Origin: Desulfamplus sp.
GTDB taxonomy: Bacteria > Desulfobacterota > Desulfobacteria > Desulfobacterales > Desulfobacteraceae
Assembly (NCBI GenBank): GCA_015232555.1
Contig: JADFZJ010000005.1
Span: 1-64,000, forward strand
Reading direction: 5' to 3'
DNA length: 64,000 nt
The notes under the pieces are model-generated. The model searched no databases, was not told the DNA's origin, and saw nothing but the letters and a program-made list of their open reading frames with translations. A program made the position numbers and the translations under genes. This document shows positions 36,101-42,061 of the stretch, one piece after another (the first letter of the stretch is position 1; the number at the start of each line of letters is the position of its first letter).

Positions 36101-38873
36101 CAGGATTTACAACCACCTTTTTTTGTGGAGTTTTAGTCTGTTTATCCTCTAAATTAGAAAAATCTGAACTATGTTCTTTATGTGCTGGAATACCAAAACG
36201 GAGATTTTCATCTAAATAACCCGCATTTTCAACCGCCTGATATGCAGCCATAAGAAGTATTTGCTGGCTTCGAGAAAGATGTGCAGCTTTTTGCTCATCA
36301 TATCCAAAGCGATCGCTATCAAACACAAAATCCTTTATATAACCAGCAAGCATTGTGTAGGCTTTATCTTCTGCTGTTTTATCTGGATCGTAGTATAAAT
36401 CTTTTCTTATTCTGCTATCTTCCATCTCTCGTATTGAGTAGCGTTTTGCAAGGATATTTTCCCAAAGCTCTTCTGGATTTTTTGCATCAGGCAGAATACA
36501 CCCCATACCAATTACAGCGATTTCGTCATTAATGCTCTTTGTTTCAGAAGATAAAACTTCAAGTCGGTTGAGATTACTGAACAATTTTTCTTTAACACTG
36601 AATAAGGTGGTTGATGCAGCGTGCTCAGGCGTGACACGATGGGTAGGTGTGAAATTTGTCCCTACAACATGTGGAATATCAAAAAACATTCCATGAATCT
36701 GATCAATTGTGGTTGTATCTTTGAAAAACGCAAGAGCATCGCCAGAGAGAAAATTTCCCCTTGTTTTATGCTCCTCTCCTTCAAACCATCTATAATTTTC
36801 TTCACCCGGATTTTTAAAATCAGGCAGAAAGCCTTTTGAACCAATCAGAAGAGAGCCGATATTATTCTTCTCAAATGCTCGTTTACGATCTTCGAGCTTT
36901 TCGCCCTTTTTGATCATCTCTTTTTCTTTCTGGATCATTTTTTTCGCAAATTCAGTTGGTGCAGTTCTTGAAGCAAGACCGACGCTGTTTCCAATAACCA
37001 TTGTCTCATCTTCTTCGCATAAAATTGTCTGATACTGCTCTTTTATGCTTTTGGTCTCAACAATTTCTTTAGAAAAAAGATATGCGGTTCCAACCTGAAT
37101 GCCGATCTTAACTCCTTTTGCAGCAAGACAAGATGCAATACCAGAGATAAAACATGATGCAAAACAGGTTGATATTCCGCCTGCAAACACAAGGCTTAAC
37201 TTTGAAAGAAGATTGTTATTAATATCAGCAGTACCGCCGTTTTGAGTTGAATCTGCAGAATTTAGAGAAGCTGACGCTGATCGCTCTTTTATTTTGGCAA
37301 TTGCAGCTTCCCACAGAACAAGACTTGAAAGAGAGCCGACATGACCTCCAGCCTCTCTGCCTTCAAATATAAAACGGGTGCAGCCGCCTTTAATTGCGTT
37401 TTCCATCATTGAGATTGACGGAGTGTGAAGATAGGTTTTAGTGCCAGCCTTTTCAAGCTCAATAACTTGAGACGGAATACCGCCTGCAAATAGTGCAAAA
37501 GGAGCTTTATATTTTCTTACAATTTCAAGATGTTTTTCAACTGCTGGATTAAATGCCTCAATTCCAACAAGCCCTGCACCAAAAACAGGAACTTTTTCAG
37601 CACCTCTTTTTATCATATTCTCTGCAAGAGCTGGTGGAAGGCTTCCTACAGCAAAAAAAGGCAAAGCACCAGCCTCTAAAACTTTTGCTGCGAAATCTGG
37701 ATTATCACTTACATTTGCCATTGGTCCTTGAATCAGAGGAAGGCGTGTGCCGTGCTCTTTTGCCATTGGAGAGTCAACTCTCATCGGGTCAAATGAGTCA
37801 ACATAGTTAAGCTGCTCTCCAATATCTTTAAAAAATTCTGAAATCATATCTTTTAGATTTGGAGAGATAAGGGCAAAGTTTTTGGCAAAAAATCCATCTT
37901 GTCCAATAAAAAATAGTGACTGCACTGCTGGAGCATCTGATTTATCAAGAGGGGTGATATGTTCTCCAATCTCTTTATAGATTAGAGCGGCACAATTTTC
38001 TTTAGAGTTACTGTTTTTAGTGGTGTTTGAAGTGCTTTCAATTAAATTGTCATCAATTAACTTATCATCAACACCATTAGCAGAGATAAGAATCGCTTTA
38101 TCTTTAAGCTCTTTGGCTATTTTAGTGCCAAGTTTTGCAAACACGCGAAATATATTTCTGCTGTCAGTTGTGATCTCAATAGAATCGCTCTCATCAAGGC
38201 TTGACAATAGAGTTCTAAAATTTTCAGACAGAGGAGACTCTTTTGCAAGCCATACTTGACTGTCCAAAACAACTCCGCTCACTCCAGCAGAAAACATGCC
38301 TGATGCAGTGTTTCTGCCCACACCGCCATGAATAAAAACAGGCAGATCGCTGTTTTTTAGATACCACTGCATCAGTATAAATGATGAGTAGTTTGAGACC
38401 CTTCCGCCAGCCTCGTTGCCGCGGAGAATGAGTGCGTGCGGGTTAATTGCTTTGATGCGATCGTTTATGTTGATCTCACGAACTTCAAGAATGATTTTTG
38501 AGTGGGGGAAGTTTTTATTAATTGATTTAACTGATTCAAAAACTTTATTGCGGACAGATTCGTTATCATCTGCCTTATCATCAGCGTTTATATTATCTAA
38601 TGATATTACGATGCTGTCTAATCTTGCTGCATTAAGCTCTTTGATGTCGTAAATAAGCTCTAAATTTGGATCGACAAGCCTTAAACCAAATAAAATATCT
38701 GCACTGATAAGAGCTTTAATCCCCTCAATTATCTCGTAATGAGATAGAAATTCAGTATCAAATACGGGCAGACCACCTGCGTTGAAAACAGCTTTAAAGA
38801 AGTTAAGAGAAAATACTTTTGACGGGTTATATACTATTAATGGAAGTCGTGAAGTTAGTATTCTTGTAAACAT
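27144..38873 (-). CDS. Single-chain PUFA-synthase-like megasynthase (NMO-NMO-KS-KS-AT-KS-ACP-ACP-KR-DH)
   Basis: A 3909-residue iterative lipid or polyketide synthase. From the N-terminus (approximate residues): two FMN-type nitronate-monooxygenase/PfaD-like domains (1-240 and 370-700; LPLIQGPMANVSDNP, FEGREAGGHVGS); KS1 780-1300 (Cys in DAACASS ~1019, His in EAHGTST and IGHLLGGAG); KS2 1315-1800, which keeps DASCASAV but has lost both His; an acyltransferase 1825-2130 (GHSVGEY ~1934, AFHTPL); KS3 2175-2720 (SSACAST, SHETYT, TGHTLGAA); two nearly identical carrier domains ~2800-2990 with LGIDTVKQ; a ketoreductase 3275-3560 (TGGARGIT, FSSVTAKFGN, TDYTAAN); and a hot-dog dehydratase 3600-3909 (LLDHAMEGTP). 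GGAGA precedes the ATG. No phosphopantetheinyl transferase lies nearby. The order recalls Pfa synthases with the trans enoyl reductase PfaD fused at the front. The product is unknown. Confidence 0.9.
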   Translation of the reverse strand: MFTRILTSRLPLIVYNPSKVFSLNFFKAVFNAGGLPVFDTEFLSHYEIIEGIKALISADILFGLRLVDPNLELIYDIKELNAARLDSIVISLDNINADDKADDNESVRNKVFESVKSINKNFPHSKIILEVREININDRIKAINPHALILRGNEAGGRVSNYSSFILMQWYLKNSDLPVFIHGGVGRNTASGMFSAGVSGVVLDSQVWLAKESPLSENFRTLLSSLDESDSIEITTDSRNIFRVFAKLGTKIAKELKDKAILISANGVDDKLIDDNLIESTSNTTKNSNSKENCAALIYKEIGEHITPLDKSDAPAVQSLFFIGQDGFFAKNFALISPNLKDMISEFFKDIGEQLNYVDSFDPMRVDSPMAKEHGTRLPLIQGPMANVSDNPDFAAKVLEAGALPFFAVGSLPPALAENMIKRGAEKVPVFGAGLVGIEAFNPAVEKHLEIVRKYKAPFALFAGGIPSQVIELEKAGTKTYLHTPSISMMENAIKGGCTRFIFEGREAGGHVGSLSSLVLWEAAIAKIKERSASASLNSADSTQNGGTADINNNLLSKLSLVFAGGISTCFASCFISGIASCLAAKGVKIGIQVGTAYLFSKEIVETKSIKEQYQTILCEEDETMVIGNSVGLASRTAPTEFAKKMIQKEKEMIKKGEKLEDRKRAFEKNNIGSLLIGSKGFLPDFKNPGEENYRWFEGEEHKTRGNFLSGDALAFFKDTTTIDQIHGMFFDIPHVVGTNFTPTHRVTPEHAASTTLFSVKEKLFSNLNRLEVLSSETKSINDEIAVIGMGCILPDAKNPEELWENILAKRYSIREMEDSRIRKDLYYDPDKTAEDKAYTMLAGYIKDFVFDSDRFGYDEQKAAHLSRSQQILLMAAYQAVENAGYLDENLRFGIPAHKEHSSDFSNLEDKQTKTPQKKVVVNPERTAVIIATCLGNELGNELQFKYHFPEVLSMLRKTEEFNKLSQEEKAALTADLQAGMEGRHCGYDPVHGMLLNIEASRVAKHLGIRGVNYVVDAACASSFSAIDAAVKELLSGDCDHVVVGGVNTHLAPESFIGFCKMGALSAKGSFPFDERADGFILGEGAAVFVLKRVKDALRDNDNIIGVIKGIGGSSDGRGKAIAAPNVKGQILALERCYERMAGRVKPQDIGFIEAHGTSTIMGDQAELQTLKDVYVVKSSLKDENIANNANKPDIYDFVQGFKIGISSVKSQIGHLLGGAGAAGLVKALLAVQKGVLPPNANFEKLSHNHDLSNTNLYIIERPETWVTPENKTRKAAVSSYGFGGINYHLVVEEFRGKLYEPLPRRIFADPNYDFNDDRIVIAGIGVCLPGGQGSEQFWQNLQSGKKQFSPIPKERFDNEAYAEFDKKSHYYLPIVKAGIIQDFKFNNIKYRMPPSIVRSLERGQLLGLEAADDAITSSGLAQFTQSSAPQPSSAIQSSSGVSSNKIGVILGTIQGERQSKNILRVRKNLLAETIATSSSIDSERAKIIASELVEAIRQILPENNEDTTPGLLSNIISGRIANHFGLNGVNYVVDASCASAVIAIRNAMREISSKQLDFALAGGVDANLYPAFLMAFKRIGLLSPTEPRFFDSRADGYAMSEGAAIHVLTTLKRAKESGMEILGELSDFVVKSSAPDHLLSPSETTFVSAINECYRRSGIRKQDVGYLDLFAFSNIMGDMIERQVVEKCFDLNNPNLHFGNVKTQFGYFKSANPAVALAKMALMNKQRTLLPNFEYDQKFSTLQNPIIQGKEYETPLRFAFNVNGIGGNHGHAVLSMVNRAMIFGHAEALGKSDSQQAQDGEIIDISQNSHSQNLASQRTDQSQIVKPSKQTLVALLSGQGSQSAGMMKEIFEEDADIRQIMEQGEAIFVKERGYSLLNIMFNDDSRLNLTENTQPAVFLSSAAIFNKLSSTPKKNSSGSQSDNFNPDFFIGHSVGEYTALFCSGMLNFDDAMRLIIKRSDLMREAAIEYPGKIMVVFGNEQETASLIRESGASWLYITNKNSERQTAVSGSEQDIDIFCKFLASKNVVYKRLNLSGAFHTPLFGNAAEKLKSYLKNITFNNVDFAKVISNVTARPYPQNAEQVKALLAKQITTPVEFIKSIEYVNSIGKGGISTNTNNQIKSVFSGSGNTHFIEIGPRKLLVNLLKHINIKDYSISVALDSIASGTVESEILSVVNENAVVISGVSVGLPGKARRVFSSDNFDMILDGRNFIDPLSVEDQERIVDKNITRILKEPDGNARFVEISNTEDVIHLAGQLGYFNLNEEYGIKAQYDISMALAVAAGIEALKDAAIPLVMQYKTPSRFKRTDKGYNDGDNGFSVNKSSGGEENNQEPDKSDSIELIPNGFALPEVMQEDTGVIITSLFPSNETLINEMEKYFYDRLFLKPYEEFQSIYFYLMENVKDTAVKQQVTDWFFNIRKRKRDDFGAYKFDRNFMVNACPLGSAHLAQIIKAKGPNVLVSSACASTTQAVGIAEDWIKLGRCKRVVVIGGENATSSAQNQWIGSGFLALGAATVKKRISEAAKPFDSDRNGTILGCGAVGLVVEKASEVHARGMRGQAVVLGTHMANSAYHTFNIDVEHMASQMKKFISKMEKEHNLNQSDYADKLLFMSHETYTPARGGSADAEVTALKNTFGSHLKNICITNTKGFTGHTLGAAIEDVVMVKALQRRKAPPIANLVKIPEHFKELNFATSNISSGSSAGARGEKAEYGLHLAAGFGSHFAFLFIRRIEERVNTEAYNAWLKRISRSNKPELKIIDNMLCVVGERSALIAETTPLKVDLSPKVSQKKAEIQAHINKEIVKTPTVELEQNKGVMTVITEIIAKQTGYTEDMLDPELDLEADLGIDTVKQVEIFANTASHFGFPVPEDLKLRDLNTIARLAAYIDTKVGTSNIIQKEIQISMEPETKTALSSNSQPSAPVNQESQVMQVITGIIAKQTGYTEDMLDPELDLEADLGIDTVKQVEIFANTASHFGFPVPEDLKLRDLNTIAKLTEYIASKVAPAGVASKVEPVDIVPKVESADIASKVEPVGSSDVVEDSDKNMTQNEQLNPNFKSVNITKEEPHDIHRLVPVWRKTGLPITEKWSFAGKTVLVAGDDTYGIGDFINADGGKVVEISNTLKEPFERQINSAQLEESLNNLDGLICITPFDVKSFFIIVKKLFSSLNQQDKFIAAFSAVDKNPSFAGICGIMKSLAKEMPNTIVKVVSILNNSIDNTSSKNNAQINNSLKSQPVQIFMDEIRSTDPRVEISYRNNEKYVVHLKDSPLSKTETDFSQKSLIANGDTILVTGGARGITFEILKAVVKKYQTNLIILGRSDIYNIDTLSDIIAGVESISSIDEKTVMEKLKLTMKGAKPVELKQAANRILSALESRKNIEILKSFGVYVSYIAADVTDKNAIKSALESVDVYHVDGVIHAAGVEESMPFEKKTLDSFERVFNTKVYGCLNVIEALEEKGVRFYVGFSSVTAKFGNEGQTDYTAANEMMAAILLGLDREDSLPKCKIIDWTAWSGAGMATRETVQKVLTERGLKFLPLEAGVKFFMDEMEDSTTPEVVITGLDHSFDRDKILKIAPFLDSDVTLLNSNSEILSLEDAQKNSSNYRAFTRRLDIEQDRFLLDHAMEGTPIFLGATGVETMAEAAMAAHKNGRISEVKNFSIPYGIKLLQNKPKDIKISVNEDKNGIHCKITSQFVNSAGVAMGEPKLHYQSDFVIEGNKEIVIESNKEKENSEGIEGNKEIRKKRDVPQLLRSNPIGDKNTGLIYHPQRLFMDGVFRTIEDIISFDGKNLITKIADRSRDSFFTDDPCPQFLTDVVLLDGMFQTGGVFEFLTDNYIVLPYKIKSLKFFDRSQKDREYLCITTRTASDSETDTFNIDLIDEDGNYLMELVGFEMVKLNRLPYNMRIDGIQSLLTIAF
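29885..30430 (-). repeat. Duplicated carrier-domain segment inside the megasynthase
   Basis: Two direct DNA copies (about 29885-30085 and 30225-30430) encode the two carrier domains and are nearly identical even at silent positions over roughly 190 bp. This points to recent duplication or ongoing gene conversion. Confidence 0.85.
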
Positions 38874-39279
38874 ATTGCCTGTTCTCCATGTATTATATTT
38901 TTTGTTATTGTTATTTAAATTCCACCTTCTGAATCAGCCATCATTTCAATTCTGAATTAAATACACAGATTATGATGCTTAGACTTAAAAGGACAAAAGA
39001 TATAAACAAAAAACATGCCATGGATTAAATAATTTTCTTATAATATTGAAATAAATAGATATTATCTGAATTAATTTCACTTTTGTTATGTAAAAAGAGG
39101 CTTATTAAGACATGTTCTCGTTTGTTGAGATATGCATAAAATGAATATTTATGAGCATAAGATGTAAGTTAGTCTGTACATTGATGGGAGTAGAACATTC
39201 ATATAAAATTATGAATTAGAGTTTAAAATATTCTAAAGGTTCATTCTTTTTACGTGCCATATTTCCTTATTTAGTATAA

Positions 39280-39319
39280 AAACAAGAATAAAATTTGCGT
39301 GATGATTTTATTCTTGTTT
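39280..39319. promoter_or_regulatory. 15-bp inverted repeat between divergent genes
   Basis: AAACAAGAATAAAAT (39280-39294) and its exact complement (39305-39319) flank a 10-bp loop in the 489-bp AT-rich gap between the megasynthase and the clostripain-like gene. It lies 44 bp before the protease ATG, so it could be an operator or a leader hairpin. The T-run is poor, so a terminator is less likely. I see no gene in the rest of 38874-39362. Confidence 0.5.
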
Positions 39320-39362
39320 GTGCCTGTCAGGGCATGGTCATTTTATAAGGAGAAGCAAAATA

Positions 39363-41888
39363 ATGTCTAAAAATAAAAATCTTACCTATAGTTTTCTTAA
39401 TAGCAGCCATAACTTTAAAAACAGATTTAATTACAATCACTTATTATCAAAATTGATAGTTTTAATGATTATACTTATAAGTTTTATCTTATTATCGCCT
39501 TTTGAAGCTCTCTGCATATATGATCAAGTTGCTTTTGATATAAAGATTAAAGATAGTAAAATATCCATATCTTTGAAGCCAGATTACAATCAATATACAA
39601 AACCATTCACAAATATGTATGTTGCTGCTGTAATTGGAAGCGATATCTATTTTCTCTATAAAAACGGGGATAATCTTAGTCTTGAACAGTTCAATTCTGC
39701 GACAGAGCCGCCATCTTTTATCAAAAAGAATGAAAAAGGTGAAATTCCAGAAATAGAGCTTATGAATCAATGGGATATAAACTGGCTTGATAATATTCTC
39801 TTGTTTGCAGGTATCGGTTCATCTTTAACAGATATGTTGAACAGTGGCAGTCTTGTCTGTTTTTATGACGGTCAGCAGGTGGTACTTCCACAGCCAGCAC
39901 GCAAATGGACTGTAATGGTATATATGGTAGGCTCTGATCTTGAAGGAGGATTAGGTTCGTCAGACCGGAAAGCCACAAATGACATCATGCAGATGATTCA
40001 AGGTTCGATTGGTCTAAATCCTGATACAGTAAACGTGGTTCTCACAACAGGAGGCTCTACTCGTAAAGGGTGGGATAGCGTAAGACGCTCATGGATATAC
40101 AATGGGCAGTATTATAACATTGAAGATATGAAAAATCTAAACATGGGTAATCCTGATACTCTGTCTGATTTTGTCCTATGGTCAAAAGAGCAGTTTCCAG
40201 CAGAACATTACGCATTGATTATGTGGGATCACGGCATGGGCACTGATGGTTTTGGTATAGATATGAACCATATCAACCCTGCAATAAAATATAATAATAC
40301 TCTTGTATTTTCAAAACTTAATGATGCTTTCAACAAAATCAGCAGAGATGCACAGCCGAATGTCTCTACACAAAATCCTCTTGATATTGTTCTGTATGAT
40401 GCCTGTTTAATGGGCACAATTGAAGTTGCACAACTTGTTTCAAAGATTACTGGAGTGATGGGTGGTTCCGCAAATACTGAGCCTGGTTTTGGTTTTGATT
40501 ACAAAGCCCTTTTGCAAGGAATTGAGACAAAACAGATAAATAACGGCATTGATTTTGGGCGAAATGCATCAGATGCCTATATTCTTGAATGTACAAATAA
40601 TGGAAAATTTGACAGCTCTAAAACGAAGATTACATACTCTATATTTGATCTTACAAAACTAAATGACTTTAATCAGGAGTTTGATCTTTTATCTGATGAA
40701 TTTTTGAATATAATGCAAGAGAATTCTTCGAGTAGCTATAATGCTATCTCAGTAGGTCTTATAAGGACAATAACTTATCCCATAGGAAAAATTCAGGGTA
40801 ATTTAGATAGAGGTGTTTCTATTCCTAATCCAGTTGATTTGGTTGGTTTTTTGGAAAATGTAGGAGAGAGATTTCCATCTTTGAGTAACAGAGCAGAAAG
40901 TCTTATTAAAATTATTTTAGAAAAACTTGTTGTTTACTACAATGGAAATATAGCAGCCGGTGAAGGGGTAAATGAAAACGCTGGAAGATTAACCATAGAT
41001 ATAGGAAAAGAGAGCGGTCATATAAAATTTAATGATTTGACAACAGGCAAAACTACAATGCTGCTGCCTGAGTCATACAGCAGGCTCAATCAGGCTATGA
41101 TATCATATTATGAAAAGCGGGCAATGGACGATTATGAGGTCGGAGGTATAAAGGGGGTTCAGACAACCTGCCCTGGTGAGCTACAAAGCTGTGCAGCAGG
41201 ACCTAATTGGCTTTATCTATCTCAGGAATTATCTTATGAAGATGATAGTGTAATCAATGTCAATACACTTCTGTGCCAAATGAGTGGTGATAACTATCCT
41301 GATGCTCGCGATATTTTTTACTCTAAACAGATATACAATGGCCAATACATTAATACTGCAAAAGAGTATCCTATTTATCAGCAAGATATCTGCTCGTATT
41401 CTATCTGTACAGATGAAAACTGCGAATTGATAACAGTAAAAGATATTGGTAATGATATCCTGACTGCTGAAGCTCATGTAAACGGCTCGCCGTCAATTTT
41501 AACTTTTGCTCTAAGAGATGACGGCACAAACGCCAAAATCAATAGTTCAGATGTATGGGAGCTATCCAGCTTTACCAAGTATGCAGATGGAATATGGGGA
41601 AGAGATGATGATATAATGAATGGGGATATTATCATACCTATATTGAGCAGGTTAGTTGTTGATACTGACGTTAATAATATAACAAAATATTCAGGAAAAA
41701 GCATAGATGTTAAAGATTATAAAAGACTATATCTTAAAAAAGAGTGTAATATAAAATTCCCTTCTGTTATAGCATCTTTTTTTGGATATAACGGGAAAGT
41801 TCAATATAAGGCTCTTTGCAACAGCGTTCAAGAGTGTTTTCCAATCAGTGAAGATGATCCTTATCCTGCAATAGTTATTAAACAATGA
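39363..41888 (+). CDS. Clostripain-family (C11) cysteine peptidase, secreted or anchored
   Basis: The product is a clan CD peptidase of the C11 type, which usually cleaves after Arg and often self-activates. ATG 39363 is preceded by AAGGAG; a longer frame from 39318 lacks such a site. An N-terminal hydrophobic segment (KLIVLMIILISFILLSPFEA, about 31-50) is a signal or anchor. The catalytic pair is visible as His in LIMWDHGMGTDGFG (about 289) and Cys in VLYDACLMGTIEVA (about 346), with WTVMVYMVGSDLEGG opening the domain. The C-terminal 300 residues are beta-rich with several Cys. It is followed on the same strand by a papain-type peptidase. Confidence 0.9.
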   Translation: MSKNKNLTYSFLNSSHNFKNRFNYNHLLSKLIVLMIILISFILLSPFEALCIYDQVAFDIKIKDSKISISLKPDYNQYTKPFTNMYVAAVIGSDIYFLYKNGDNLSLEQFNSATEPPSFIKKNEKGEIPEIELMNQWDINWLDNILLFAGIGSSLTDMLNSGSLVCFYDGQQVVLPQPARKWTVMVYMVGSDLEGGLGSSDRKATNDIMQMIQGSIGLNPDTVNVVLTTGGSTRKGWDSVRRSWIYNGQYYNIEDMKNLNMGNPDTLSDFVLWSKEQFPAEHYALIMWDHGMGTDGFGIDMNHINPAIKYNNTLVFSKLNDAFNKISRDAQPNVSTQNPLDIVLYDACLMGTIEVAQLVSKITGVMGGSANTEPGFGFDYKALLQGIETKQINNGIDFGRNASDAYILECTNNGKFDSSKTKITYSIFDLTKLNDFNQEFDLLSDEFLNIMQENSSSSYNAISVGLIRTITYPIGKIQGNLDRGVSIPNPVDLVGFLENVGERFPSLSNRAESLIKIILEKLVVYYNGNIAAGEGVNENAGRLTIDIGKESGHIKFNDLTTGKTTMLLPESYSRLNQAMISYYEKRAMDDYEVGGIKGVQTTCPGELQSCAAGPNWLYLSQELSYEDDSVINVNTLLCQMSGDNYPDARDIFYSKQIYNGQYINTAKEYPIYQQDICSYSICTDENCELITVKDIGNDILTAEAHVNGSPSILTFALRDDGTNAKINSSDVWELSSFTKYADGIWGRDDDIMNGDIIIPILSRLVVDTDVNNITKYSGKSIDVKDYKRLYLKKECNIKFPSVIASFFGYNGKVQYKALCNSVQECFPISEDDPYPAIVIKQ

Positions 41889-41929
41889 CCAAATGGTTTG
41901 AGTGCAGCCTGTTTGTGTGTTTATTAAAA

Positions 41930-41957
41930 GTAGAGACGCACGGCGGTGCGTCTCTAC
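41930..41957. repeat. Perfect 12-bp palindrome GTAGAGACGCAC with 4-bp loop
   Basis: GTAGAGACGCAC, loop GGCG, then the exact complement. It lies 42 bp after the clostripain-like gene and may terminate its mRNA. From memory, palindromes beginning GTAGAGACG recur between genes in cyanobacteria and other phyla, so it may be a mobile palindromic unit. Confidence 0.7.
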
Positions 41958-42061
41958 AGATTGGATTGAATCTAAAAAGGCTACACTCAAATGATTTAAT
42001 ATAATTTCAATTTTAGTTACTCAAAAATTTACAATACAAACACTCAAAAGGAGATCGATTT

